NCBI RefSeq assembly: GCF_032362555.1 | Contig: NC_083505.1 | Location: 10,717,501 to 10,781,500, forward strand | Source of the DNA: Amyelois transitella | Taxonomy: Eukaryota > Arthropoda > Insecta > Lepidoptera > Pyralidae | DNA length: 64,000 nucleotides | Direction of reading: 5' to 3' | Shown here: piece after piece, positions 1 to 10,974 of the stretch | Numbering within the stretch: the stretch's first letter is position 1 | How the letters are laid out: each line of letters begins with the position of its first letter | Translations under genes and position numbers: made by a program | The notes under the pieces: generated by a model | The model's database searches: none | What the model saw: the letters and a program-made list of their open reading frames with translations, nothing else | Told to the model about the DNA's origin: nothing

Positions 1-1064
1 ATTTTGTTGCATGATAGGTTATTGATCGCCTTCCACATTTTTTTCGGCTTCTTCATATGTTTCTTAAAATAATCAACATAGTAAGTTCTTTTAGTTTTCT
101 GTATTGTATCATAAACTCTTTTTCTATATTCTTTAAATTTTGCTTCTAAATTTTTATTTGTTTTATTATTTTTATAATATTGCCATAATGTGTTCCGCGT
201 ATTTATATCATATATTATATCTTTGTTTATCCAATCTTGGCGTGGTAGATTCAATACTTTTGATTTGCTAATTCTGCTCTTTGCTGTGCAGTTTAGTATC
301 ATTTGTTCCAGGGTATTATAGTCATGTATATTTGTTCCATCGGTGTTGTTAAGGGAGTGTTCTACCAATTCATATAGTTTGCCATAATCTGTTGTTGTGT
401 AGCTGACTTTGTTAACAGGTGCAGGTTGGTGATTTTCAATTTCTATGTATATTTGTTTATGATCGGACATAGAAGTATCAATAATATTGAAGTTGATATT
501 GGTATCTTTTAAATTGGAGCAGACATGATCCAAAATAGATTTTCTGGATTCTGTCTCTCGGGTACAGTATTTTTTACAAATTTTATTCACAATTTTGAAA
601 TCGTTTTCTTTTACCGTATCCTTATATTTTCTAGTTTCTTTGTCATTCACCAGCAAGTCGAAATTGAAATCGCCAAATACAATTGCTCTCTTTTTATTTT
701 GTAGCTGCATAGCGTAAGTTTCAAGAAAACTATCCACCTTTTTCCTATTGGGATTGTACACTGCGCCAATATCAAGACTTTTCTTTTCCAAATGAACCCA
801 GAGATAGTGGACGTCGTCATCAATGCAATGTTCCTCGATAAGGTTATGCTTCAGATCATTATGAACGAAGATTGAGATTCCGCCTCCTTTTCGGTATTGC
901 CTATGGTTACCATAGTGGGTGTAGTTTGGAAGTTGTAACATTTGGTGATCACTTTCATTTTTTATCCAAGTTTCTGATACTACAATAATGTGGGGTTTGA
1001 TTGAGAAAACAATACATCTAAGTTCGTCAAATTTACCTGCCTTAACGAGACTACAGGCATTCAT
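1..1064 (-). CDS. LINE ORF2, endonuclease domain (partial, continues beyond window)
   Basis: The open frame gives an apurinic/apyrimidinic-type endonuclease: NACSL near the start, VSETWI with the catalytic Glu, GGGISIFV, VYNPNR, FGDFNFD with the Asp/Asn pair, and MSDH near the end with the catalytic His. This enzyme nicks target DNA to prime reverse transcription. The first in-frame ATG is at 1064-1062, but the homologous sequence begins a few residues upstream and the frame stays open back into ORF1. Re-initiation or frameshifting at the ORF1 stop is therefore possible. The reverse transcriptase lies outside the window. Confidence 0.8.
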   Translation of the reverse strand, partial: MNACSLVKAGKFDELRCIVFSIKPHIIVVSETWIKNESDHQMLQLPNYTHYGNHRQYRKGGGISIFVHNDLKHNLIEEHCIDDDVHYLWVHLEKKSLDIGAVYNPNRKKVDSFLETYAMQLQNKKRAIVFGDFNFDLLVNDKETRKYKDTVKENDFKIVNKICKKYCTRETESRKSILDHVCSNLKDTNINFNIIDTSMSDHKQIYIEIENHQPAPVNKVSYTTTDYGKLYELVEHSLNNTDGTNIHDYNTLEQMILNCTAKSRISKSKVLNLPRQDWINKDIIYDINTRNTLWQYYKNNKTNKNLEAKFKEYRKRVYDTIQKTKRTYYVDYFKKHMKKPKKMWKAINNLSCNK

Positions 1065-1150
1065 ATAAAGACATTTAAGAGACTTTTTTGCGCTCGTGAC
1101 ATCGTTATAGGTACTGGCTATTCTATGTGTTATTTTACCGGTTGAAATAG

Positions 1151-2104
1151 TTAGTTTTTTGCAACATTTAAGTTCTTTTCCTGTTTTTCTTCTGATGATT
1201 TAATAATTTTTGGTATACCCTTTATGTATTTTATAACCAACTTCGTTTCTCCATTATTAGTTCGTTTTTCGAGCTCCATCTTGAGATTCTGCATGAACTT
1301 CCTTTGGTTTGGTGTTTGATCTGAGAATATTTTGATGTGGTTGTTAGCAAATTCAGCGTTGTTTTTATTACGTAATAAACATCTGACTGTTTCTTCTGAT
1401 GCAAAGCATACTTTAACTGATCGAGTACGATCAGGGTGAAATTTCCCAAGGCGGATGACTTTGAGAGGCTCAGGACATTCATTGTATATTGTTTTAGTTA
1501 TTTTGATAACCTCGTTGTTATTATAGGCATATCTATCAGTAGTTTTACTCGCTTCAGGTATTCCCACAATGACAATATTTTTAGACCGTATTTTGCGTTC
1601 ATTGATTTCATTTATAATATCCTCACTGCTTTGGTGTGTTTCAGTCGTAGGGAGTGGTAATGGTGAAGTATATTTAAGATTATTTATTTCGGATTCTAGA
1701 AGTTCTATTTTTCTCGTGATATTTTCACTCGTGATCTGTAGACTGTTGACTTTAATTTTTGTGTTATTTTGTTCTAAAATTATATTTTCTAAGGTATTGC
1801 CAATTCCATTTACTTGACTTTTAATAGCAGTAACGTCTTCACTGAGTTTAATGATGTTTTCAATTTGGGAGCTGCTACTTGCCTTTATAATTGCCATCAT
1901 TTCAAACATTTGTTTTTTTAAATCGGATAACTCTGTTTTTATCCAAGCATTGTCATCGGTGTCTTTCCGTTTATTACGATGGGTGATATTGGTAGGGGTG
2001 TCGCAAGCGCACGCAATATTCATTTCTGACAAATTTGGCTGAGAGCCACAAAGTCTTAAATTACTGCCACTGCCACATCCAGTCGGTGATCGTTGAACGC
2101 TCAT
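1151..2104 (-). CDS. LINE ORF1 protein, nucleic-acid-binding chaperone type
   Basis: The frame is open upstream to 2131, but the first in-frame ATG is at 2104-2102, giving 317 aa. The N-terminus is Ser/Gly-rich and low in complexity. Residues of roughly 60-150 form a predicted coiled coil with heptad-like Ile/Leu spacing. They are followed by a domain with the motif NIVIVGIPE and a basic region, resembling the RRM-like core of L1-type ORF1 proteins. Proteins of this kind coat element RNA and act as nucleic-acid chaperones in retrotransposition; that role is inferred from the family. There is no zinc knuckle. The stop at 1153-1151 lies inside the start region of ORF2. Confidence 0.75.
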   Translation of the reverse strand: MSVQRSPTGCGSGSNLRLCGSQPNLSEMNIACACDTPTNITHRNKRKDTDDNAWIKTELSDLKKQMFEMMAIIKASSSSQIENIIKLSEDVTAIKSQVNGIGNTLENIILEQNNTKIKVNSLQITSENITRKIELLESEINNLKYTSPLPLPTTETHQSSEDIINEINERKIRSKNIVIVGIPEASKTTDRYAYNNNEVIKITKTIYNECPEPLKVIRLGKFHPDRTRSVKVCFASEETVRCLLRNKNNAEFANNHIKIFSDQTPNQRKFMQNLKMELEKRTNNGETKLVIKYIKGIPKIIKSSEEKQEKNLNVAKN

Positions 2105-2260
2105 TGTATATCTATGGTTTTGATTACTCACGCGTCATCGACTCCGGACGGCACTTATCACTCGGAAATAATTGGTCACAAAACACACTTAAATATTTAA
2201 AGGAAATGAGATTTGTTTACTCCGTATTTAGGTTTGAAATTGGTTGTTAGTAATTTTGCA

Positions 2261-3493
2261 ATAATTTAAATAAAGCGACACGTCTGTCTCATACGCTCGC
2301 TCGAACAAGATTCCATCCAGGAGATATTGCTACTACGATATAATAAAAATTATCTACTTATAATAAAATTGTATAAAAATAAAACGCCATATTTACTTAT
2401 TAATTTATTGAAATTTATCAAAGACATGTAAAATCAACAGACAAACTGCTGCTTACAAAAATATAGAGGTTCCTCCAACATGATTCTATGCTAAAGACAA
2501 AAAATTATTAATAACCACTATTGTTAGTTACATTCATTATAAAACTATTTTGGTGGGGTAATTCACATGAACTTACATTCAATTAAGTTTTTATAATAAA
2601 TTTCAATACACAGTAGTCTTAACTTATCAGTCTCCTGCCTTCGAAAGGGACAAAGGCAAGAGACGGCTATGCTATAACCCTTTTTCTTTACAATTATCCT
2701 TTTGTACGGATGCTCACTTTCTTATGCTAGGATATCCAACCTAGTAAAGAGTATTACGTTAATATATAAAGAATAATAAATCTTTATATATTTTGTTAAA
2801 TCTTCTTACAATTTGATTTAATGCCATCTAGCGATGATGTGGAACTTTAGCCAGTAAAATTAATATATTCGAGCGGCGAACATATTTAAATTCTGGTAGC
2901 ATTGAGACCCATTTATTATCAAAGGCACTCTTCCAAGGCACTTTTAACCACACCAATGATATTTTTTCGAATTACAGGTCCTCGGTCATTATAAGGTGAA
3001 AAGGGACAAAGGGAGGTTTGTAATAAATGAATTATAAATTTATACATGTATAAATAATATTATATATAATATAAAAGGCTCATTACATATATAAAAGCCT
3101 TATGAAATTGCGATCCTTTTTATAGGCGATGGGCTAGCAATCTGTCACTATTTGGATCTCAATTCCATCATTAAGCCGAACAGCTGAACGTGGCCATTCA
3201 GTCTTTTCGGGACTATTGGCTCTGTCTACCTCGTAAGGGATATAGACGAGACTATATGTATGTATGTATGTATAAATAAACAAGATTAACTTGACACATT
3301 ACAATTAAATGCATCATGTTAAAAAGAACAGTGTTCTACTGCAATCATAAAAATCTGCATATTCACGGTAAACCTTCGATCGATAATTATGGCATAGGTA
3401 CACCCTATGCTATGCACGCCATTATTATGGCATAGGGTGTAATGCAATATAAAAATCTTACCACAAATTCTCGGGACTTACAACCATGTAAGT
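2261..3493. other. Spacer between LINE and CENP-I; SINE fragment and small inverted repeat
   Basis: No gene is seen. The stretch is AT-rich and probably contains the CENP-I 3' UTR, since that gene ends at 3494 on the minus strand. It holds a SINE fragment (3095-3275) and an 11-bp inverted repeat (3400-3410 with 3430-3440). Confidence 0.6.
3095..3275 (+). repeat. SINE family A, 3' portion
   Basis: This is the 3' two thirds of the short element that is nearly complete at 54483-54750. It shares GCGATGGGCTAGCAA, a CTCAATTC segment, GTGGCCATTCAGTC and a terminal (ATGT)n run. It lacks the 5' head. Confidence 0.7.
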
Positions 3494-6400
3494 TTATCTC
3501 AATTCAGGCACCACTTTCCTCAAAAACTGACCCAAATTCGGGAACTCCTGATCCACGACCGCTTGGAACCACAGTCTATTATCGGCGTCCCTGTGATCTA
3601 TCGCTTGCAATTGCATATAAGTGTACGGAGCGAACGCGATATGATTTCTTATACTGAAATTGGAATCCGCATCGGGTAACAGGCTGATGAGTTTATCGAC
3701 GAGGAGTGGAGGTAATCGGCTAAATACGAGCCCGTTTTGTCTTCCGATGAGCGCTTCTTCCCTGTAGAGGCAACTGATGAAATCGCACGTGTAACTCTTC
3801 AGCATTTGTATCTGTTCGAAGTACTGTTGGTCTTTGACGATATTGCTCGTACATTTCATTTGGATCTTTTTGTACCTGTTAAAAATTAATAAAATATGTA
3901 AAATTCATCTCTGTTGAAAATATAAGACCATGTTATGAAGATGTTATTGTTGTGTGACATGGATAAAGAAAAATAGAAAATATAACTTTCTTATCAAAGA
4001 CTCTCATGTTTCTTTGATAAGAAAGTTATATTTTATAATTTTTATAATTAAGTTATATTTATTATTGAAAATACACTATTAAGTAGTCAGGCGATTCTGA
4101 TAGTAAGTACGTTATGTGTATCGTCAGCCCCACTTAAATAGGGGGTGAGTAATACAGAACTAAAAACTGGGTGGACTATACTTTTAAATTGCCGGGAACC
4201 ACAAGGCATTACTACAGATGTACTCACAGTATCATTAGCCCCGCCATATTGTCGACGAGCGCCGCGGAGACGGTTAGCAACGGCAGAGCCAGCGGTAGAA
4301 TGCGCGGGAGTGCTCCCAACCCCGCGCCGTTTCGGAGTTCCGACAGCGCCATACGCTCGGCCGCCATCGCTGTAGTGAATACTACGCGCATGTCCTCTGT
4401 TACATAAAAATATGAAGATATATAGATAACTAGAGGCCGCCCGCGACTTTGTCCGCGTGGGAACCCTATCATAACGTAGCAATCGATCCCGCGGGAACTC
4501 CGGAATCAAAGTAGTAGTAGCCTATGTGTTAGTCTGTAGTATTTCTGTATACTCACAAACTTTCACATATATGTGTTAGTCTGTAGTATTTCTGTATACT
4601 CACAAACTTTCACATATAATAACTTTATAATATTGGTAAAATAGGATTTATTTTCAAGATAATTTATTTATTTACATGCTGCACTTATGAATTTACTCAA
4701 ATTGCAATGAAACAAATCGATCTCATTCGGTATGAGATGTGAGTGTGCGTATTGCGCGCGTCAGTGGCGCCTTCCGCAAGAGATTGGACCGTGCGTGTTG
4801 AAACAACAACAGTATTATTTATACTTGCCATGATCCCTGAATCTTTTGCCTTGCCCATGTAGCGACATCTCTACGCCACAAGTTGCAATAGCATATCACG
4901 CGGACGCATGAGTCAAAGGAAAAGTCTTAATCGCGCAAGCAAATATTTCACGTATTGGAGCTCCTGTTACACCCACATTATTCAATTTAGTACTCTGATT
5001 TTTTTTTCGTATTAGTGCCGGGAACCACACGCTATTATCGCTTTGGACATACATGTTTATGTTCATGTATGTCCAAAGCGCGCTCTGAACTTCAATATTT
5101 CAGTAAGGTATGTGATATGATATGGCCAAAAAAATCGAACAACACAATTAGATAAAAATCTAACCTGGGCTGACTTGCAACGCCTTGCTGCAGAGATCAC
5201 TGATGCTCCCAGCAACATTGGGCAGCACCAATGCATAGTTCTCTTTTGTAGGCTTCATACTCATGAAGTGTTGGCGACTTCTTACGCTCGAGTAGATCTA
5301 AATGAAAATTATGATTGTAGTAGCTTTTAGGTAATTACAAAAGCACAACACTGTCTATGTATGGCTTGATAAAAATTGTTAAATACCTATTTTTATATTA
5401 TTAAATAGAAAATAAAAAATAAGTGTGACCAGCTTCTGGTGAGAAGAGTAATACCGGAGGAATCCTCTGTCAGACCGATCGTGCTTAGCGTGACCTGTGG
5501 GGCTATATAGCATGGCACGCGCGACGACGTTTATATCGCGCGACAAACTATCGCTGTCCCGTTTCACGTCATAATTAAAAACGGAACAGCAATAGTTAAT
5601 CGCTCCCCCGCTGATGATGACAAAAAGCTTCATTTGTCGATTTGCCCAAACGATTGATTTTGAAAAGAGGCAGTTTTCAATTTCAGTTGGCTAGATAGTA
5701 TACTGTGTAAACAATACTTACCATATTAGAGTACATGTTAGTGAGCGCGGTGAGTATGGCGCACTGCTCCAGCGGTTGCGCGCGGAGGTAGATCCGGGAC
5801 AGTGACGTCACGATACTGGAAACTTGTTCCGGACTCTCCGCGCTTGTCCATTCCACTAGATTTAGTATCTAGAACAAGAGTTTTTATCGTTGCATCAACA
5901 CAACGCAGCCGAATGCTAGTGGGTTTTGTTCATGATAAAACTACTGATTTATGTCTTATTTATGTCTTATTTATGTCTTAACCACATCCACAACTCATGG
6001 AAGTTGTAGAAAAAATCTTTTAATTATAAAATGTTTATAATAATCTCGTAATTGTGGTAGGTCCTTACTTTAGTACTTGATTGCCTGCATATATTTAAAG
6101 TAAATAAATACATTCGTAAAATATTTTTTTTCAGAGCACCCACGAAATTTGATTACTTATTCGTAAAGTTTAAAAGACTTGTTTCGTTGTTCCGAATATG
6201 CAAAGTAAACAAGACAATACAATGTAATTGAAGAAGTGATTGAAAAGAGTATGCAATTGCATAAACTTTATACTTATTTTTAGTTACACTTACCTCAGGA
6301 AAGAAATCCTTTTCATTCCACAATGGCAAGTATTGAGCCAGAAATCGTGTGACAACTGGCAGCCCTTGCAGCAGCGTGTATTGTAGTGTCGACAAGCGTT

Positions 6401-9400
6401 GAAGGAAATCTTGCTTCTCTGCGTAGCTGTGAGACGAACCGTCTAGGAAACCTGATAGGAAAAAAAGAGATATATAAAAATTTATGGAATTATTTTTGAT
6501 CCTTTTCACGAATGCATATTACGTCTGTATATCTTATAATTGACAAAGCCAATAGCCTTATCAGATCTATTGAGATTATTCATACACTAACTTTAAACCT
6601 AGCAGCAGCTGACTTGACACTATGTTTTTTTTCACTATCAGACCAGCTAGGAAGCGTGTATTATACGAATTTGTTTGCTGCTTTAGGACGCCCATAGGAA
6701 AATTTGCATCCTAATATTTTTACCTTTTTTTTATCAAGCTTCGGATAACGAAATCTAACTAACCACTGAGGGTACAAATTGCAGGATGTTAATATGAGAC
6801 AAAATAATTTCACATTTACATAGTGCAACTTACAACTGGTCAGCAAGTGCTGAAGGTCGTGTGACAGGAACGCATGGTCGTCATCGTGTGCTGTGGCGAG
6901 CAGGGTGACCCCGGTGGGGTTGCACAGCAGCGCGCGCAGCCGCGCCGGCCGCGACATGCGGTGCTGCAAGCTGTATTGCAGGAGCGGCGCTGGCCTGCGA
7001 ATTAGAATGAAATACATTATGGCACGACTTTATATCTAACTGAATTGACAGAGCTTCTTGAAGATATAAAGGCCAGGTTCAGCGGATGGCTTGATGATTT
7101 AATAAAAATAATTTTACATTGTTTTTTCCTAGCAGACTTCTTGCATATGTAATTGCATATGCAAGAAGTCTGCTAGGAACTACTTTTAAATATCTGTTCC
7201 TTGAGAGATCTATGAGATTATTCATACACTAACTTTTAACCTAGACCACTATTCAGTAGTTTGTATGCAGTGCTTGAATAAACATAAATATGAACAACAA
7301 TTAGTCTACAATTAATTGCTTTGATTTATATGTATGGGTATTTGCCCTCAAAAACACCAAAACTTTGTCCATGTAAGTAATTTAAGCAAACAAAATTAAT
7401 AACATAACACAGCTTGACAAAATACTACTCACTCTGAAAAATCAAGGTAATTCTTCTGTGGTTCCTTATCAGCATATTGCTTGGAACCAACATTGAGAAA
7501 CTCCACGTTGGGCACTAGTGGTTCGGCTTTCTTGTTCCTCCCTCGATCCTGTTACATAGAATTATATATAATATACTTCTTAGCATTCAAATATAGACAA
7601 AAAATATAATTATGAGTTTATTTTCAAATGGATGAAATAAAAAACTTACGCAATTTACTGGATTAATCCATAATAAATGATGTCTCTCTTTGCTTTGATG
7701 ATTTCTTTTTTCCTGTAAGTTAAAACAACCATGTTAGAGAAAGTTAAAGTTAAGAATGGTTTGATATACTGCAGTAGACTTAATATGTAATCTTATGAAC
7801 TCAATAATTTTATGAAAATTTATTCAATTATTCAATAACTTAAATATATGAAATAAGGCAGTGAATGACTGACTGACATAATTTGGTGTGTAGGTAATTT
7901 CTGTGGTTTAGGGGTGCACTAAGAAAGGGATTCCCGAAATTCCCACGGTAATTATTGTGCTTTTTCATTTAAGCATCCTCTAGTTTGTTCATAAAAACAG
8001 TCAATTTCTTAAAGTTTTGTAATAAAGGTAAATCAAATCTTTAAAAAATTATATTCTAAGTGGCATAATTAATTCATAATAACATTTGTTTTTCATTTTC
8101 TTCTTCTTCTAGAGGCTGTTAATTAATTTTAAAAAAAATGTTTTACCTACATTTATTTCAGTGCTAAAGAACTGGATTGTATGTACATATTATACAAAAT
8201 ACCTGATTCCTCCTGAATCTTGCAAGCAACTTCAGATTGATCTTTTTAAATGCAGTGTGTATTGAGATGGCGGGCACGTCTTCAGGCACACACTCTGGTT
8301 TGTAGGATTTGAACAAGCCCAATAAGACTTGCAATTGTCTGTATAAATTCTGCAAAGTCAAAAGCTATTTTATCATGGCAATCTTTTTTTAAAACATATA
8401 TATTTTTCTTATTGAAAAAAAACCGCTTGATTGGTGGGCAGACTCGAAATTTCCCTAAAAAGTAATATATTAATTCTATTTAAATTTTCCTCATTCGCTC
8501 ATTACAACATATACCAATGTTTTATATGGTTGATAAGTGTGCACACCACATGCTTTGGATTTGTTAGTGGATTTAGCATTTATATCTGTGTTGTGTGTTT
8601 TCCAGCACTTTAGAATAGAGCCTCTTCATATATTTCCCATGGATGTCGTAAAAGGTGGCTAAGGGGACAGGATAGGACTTATAAACTTAGAACTCCTCTT
8701 ATAGGCAATGGGTTAGCAACTTCTCACTATTTGAATCTCAATTCTGTCATAAAGCCATACAGCTGCATGAGGCGTATCAGTCTTTTATATGTTAACCAAA
8801 CATTTATGTGATTATATTAAGCACTTAGTTGCTAAAATGACATAAACAAAGTTTTAACTAAATTGAAAAAGAACAAACCTTCTTAGCCTCCCGCTTCTTA
8901 GCATAATCTAACAGCTCAACCACCCTCATTCTAGTGACGTCAACCGGTTTTGTCAAAGTATACACTAGTTTCATAGCGTGAGCAGTCTGAAATTTTAATA
9001 AAGTATTTTGTATTTAAATGCATCTACTTGCTGAAAATCTTTTTGCTTAGGTAAAGTATTCTAACTTTTTTACTTACCAAAACTTCATAAGTTAGCATTG
9101 TATAAAATAATTCATATCCTGAATCCAATGCAGGCATGTCAATACATTCACAGTCCATGGCAGCTGAAAAATAAAAAAATAATAGGTAACATGTTTTTTT
9201 TTATGTAAGTACCCTAACCATACAATGATACAGCTGATAGATTTAATACAGCTAATAGATTCACTACATCTCAATTCTATCACTAAGCCAATCAGCTGAG
9301 CATAGCCTATCAGTCTTTTCAAGACTAGTGGCTCTGTCTACCCCGCTAGGGATATAGACGTGATCATATGTATGTATAGATTTACCTGTTAACCAGTCGA

Positions 9401-9787
9401 GAAGAAAACCTAATCTTGAGAAACTTGTCTGGTTCCCATAATTGGCTAACAGCCATCGAAAGGCGTATTCCACAGTGCGCTCTTCCATCATATCTGGAGG
9501 TACCAAACACGCGCCCAAACTCACCCATTTCGTTATGGCTAGAATTATAATATTCCCATTACATATAAACGTTACATCACTTCACCTTTAATTTACAGAA
9601 TAGATAAATATCACTTACGTATTGACAAGTTTAGCCACAATTTAAATAAAGTGTGAAAATCATCATAATCCAAACCAGTGGTATCGACGACATATGCCAA
9701 TTCATCGATTTTACTCTGGAATAATTCTTTGTCAAAGCCTTTTTTCAATGACTTTATGTAGTCAATAATTTCGTCTACGTCTGCCAT
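3494..9787 (-). CDS. CENPI: Centromere protein I (CENP-I / Mis6 family), 13 exons
   Basis: Exons, in transcript order: 9787-9619, 9538-9386, 9163-9078, 8986-8879, 8349-8203, 7712-7650, 7548-7433, 6994-6834, 6451-6294, 5868-5722, 5297-5165, 4396-4228, 3875-3494. All junctions are GT-AG and in phase, giving 663 aa and a TAA stop. CENP-I is a helical-repeat subunit of the constitutive centromere-associated network (inner kinetochore, nucleus). The recall-based match to vertebrate CENP-I runs along the chain: FLLDWLTAAMD and LVYTLTKPVDVTRMRVVELLD near the N-terminus, LPLWNEKDFF in the middle, and LVFSRLPPLLVDKLISLL near the C-terminus. The length is slightly below the vertebrate protein (about 750 aa). 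Start: the first ATG, followed by an acidic MADVDEIID. Introns carry many repeats and hairpins. The gene is head-to-head with EMSY. Identification rests on remembered sequences, not a search. Confidence 0.85.
3977..4034. repeat. Perfect 24-bp inverted repeat, 10-nt loop
   Basis: Arms 3977-4000 and 4011-4034 are exact reverse complements, separated by CTCTCATGTT. It lies in the last intron of CENP-I and would fold into a long stable hairpin. Confidence 0.9.
4430..4622 (-). mobile_element. Helitron-like short element with internal tandem duplication
   Basis: It starts at CTAG followed by AGGCCGCCCGCGACTT, the mirror image of the CGCGGACGAAGTCGCGG terminus typical of short lepidopteran Helitron-like repeats. 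It continues with CCCGCGGGAACTC and GTAGCCTATGTGTTA, as in the copy at 43340-43538. A 47-bp unit is duplicated in tandem (4523-4569 and 4570-4616) with no differences. It lies in a CENP-I intron. Confidence 0.6.
4730..4985 (+). repeat. Dispersed repeat, family E
   Basis: It shares the segment AAGTCTTAATCGCGCAAG, followed by a TTGGAGC block, with 59940-60120. The class is not recognised; there is no coding potential. It lies in a CENP-I intron. Confidence 0.4.
5039..5080. repeat. Perfect 17-bp inverted repeat, 8-nt loop
   Basis: Arms 5039-5055 and 5064-5080 are exact reverse complements around TTTATGTT. Just upstream (about 5015-5034) is a reversed fragment of the SINE family A head (GTGCCGGGAACCACAC). 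It lies in a CENP-I intron. Confidence 0.85.
6563..7244 (+). repeat. Direct repeat pair, about 40 bp, in neighbouring CENP-I introns
   Basis: Segments 6563-6602 and 7206-7244 are nearly identical (AGATCTAT, GAGATTATTCATACACTAAC, then an ACCTAG end). They lie in two introns that flank the exon at 6834-6994. Confidence 0.75.
7126..7179. repeat. Perfect 24-bp inverted repeat, 6-nt loop
   Basis: Arms 7126-7149 and 7156-7179 are exact reverse complements around TAATTG. It lies in a CENP-I intron, directly upstream of the second copy of the 40-bp direct repeat. Confidence 0.9.
8587..8797 (+). repeat. SINE family A copy, diverged
   Basis: It shares CCCATGGATGTCGTAAAAGG, a GGCAATGGGTTAGCAAC segment, TTTGAATCTCAATTC and CAGTCTTTT with the copy at 54483-54750. 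It is older and lacks part of the tail. It lies in the intron between CENP-I exons 8986-8879 and 8349-8203. Confidence 0.65.
9258..9379 (+). repeat. SINE family A copy, 3' fragment
   Basis: CTCAATTCTATCACTAAGCC, then CAGTCTTTTCAAGACT, GGCTCTGTCTACCCCGC and GGGATATAGACGTGA match the 3' half of the full copy. It ends at the donor side of CENP-I exon 2. Confidence 0.7.
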
Positions 9788-10904
9788 TGTTACAAAGAAA
9801 GGTTTGAACTTTCACAACCCGGAAAACATAGATTTAAATTAAGCTACGACAACACAAACAAACGTAATTCAAATCAAAAATACGTTGCTTTGGTTTTGTT
9901 GTTTGGTGTTCGAATGACAGATGACAGTCATATAAAATTACAATAACTTTGACAATCATGAACGCATAGGGAACAATAAAAAAAAATATTTGATGCAAGA
10001 AATCGTCATCGTGACGATTATGATTGAGGTGATTCAGAATCTTTTCATACTTGAAAGTTTATTTAAGCTTTCTTCAATGGAAATTTTCTGGTTTTCTTCA
10101 GGGAAATCCTGTAAGATAAATACGTACGGTAGGTAATAACTGTCTTCTTCGGTTTATTTCAAAAATTGTAATTGACGTTTGACAGATCTATGTTTGACAT
10201 TGACAAGTTATTATTTATAAAGATAGCTAAACAAATATTTAAACATTTGAAATTACAAAAATTTTGTAATGTATCAAATTGCAATATTAAAGTAATATCT
10301 CACAGCGTTATGTATTTACTCTAAACTGGTTATGAAATAGTCATGATATATTCGTTAATTTTTGATGATAAAAAGTCAACAACATTTTGTAACTTTAGCA
10401 ATAACAATCTTTGTTAACTCTACTCTTCAAACGCCACGGTGTCTATGGTCAATTTTAAACAAGTGTTACACAGTTGTAGAAAATACCCACATTTTAGACA
10501 AAATGCTGACATAGTGTGCCTACGTATAAATATAATTTTCGACGGTTTTTGTATATTTTATAAATTTACAAGGTTTTTTTATTATATGATATGACATAAT
10601 TTTTAGTTATTGAATATTTGCAAAAAAATTGATATTAAATTATAAATATCATTAATTTGGGATGTTTGTTATTTTGTAATTCCCACGGGAACAGAAGAAC
10701 AGGTCATTGTGCGTACGAATATGTAGGCAAATAATATTCAAAGCAACCCCCAAGCCTTTACGATTACTGAGAATAACATAAGACCTTACACTTTTAATTC
10801 GCCTTAAACAACAATGTCCGTGAGAGAAGCCGCGGGCAACAGCTACTACTTTATAAGTAGCTTTTCGCAATTCGCGCAATGGTGCCTGGTTTCAAGTAAG
10901 TACC

Positions 10905-10974
10905 TTCAAAATATCTACTCGTATTGCTATGCTTAGTTCAAATAAAGCATAGCAATACGAGTAGATATTTTGAA
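10905..10974. repeat. Perfect 30-bp inverted repeat, 10-nt loop
   Basis: Arms 10905-10934 and 10945-10974 are exact reverse complements. The arm contains ATCTACTCGTATTGCTATGC. The lack of any mismatch over 30 bp points to recent origin or selection. It lies between the CENP-I and EMSY promoters. Confidence 0.9.

Larger units (their letters stand above)
1..2260 (-). mobile_element. Non-LTR retrotransposon (LINE), 5' part, running off the window edge
   Basis: A minus-strand LINE enters from the left edge. Reading from right to left it has a short leader, an ORF1 with a coiled coil and RNA-binding-like domain, and then the apurinic-type endonuclease part of ORF2, which is still open at base 1. 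The order ORF1, then ORF2 starting with an endonuclease, is that of the Jockey/CR1 group of non-LTR elements. The right border near 2260 is only estimated, because no target duplication can be identified with the 3' end outside the window. Both frames are free of stops over the visible part. Confidence 0.8.

Noticed and set aside
5379-5690. Open minus-strand stretch as an extra CENP-I exon
   Set aside because: It would need a weak donor, and joining the neighbouring exons directly keeps the frame and aligns better with vertebrate CENP-I.
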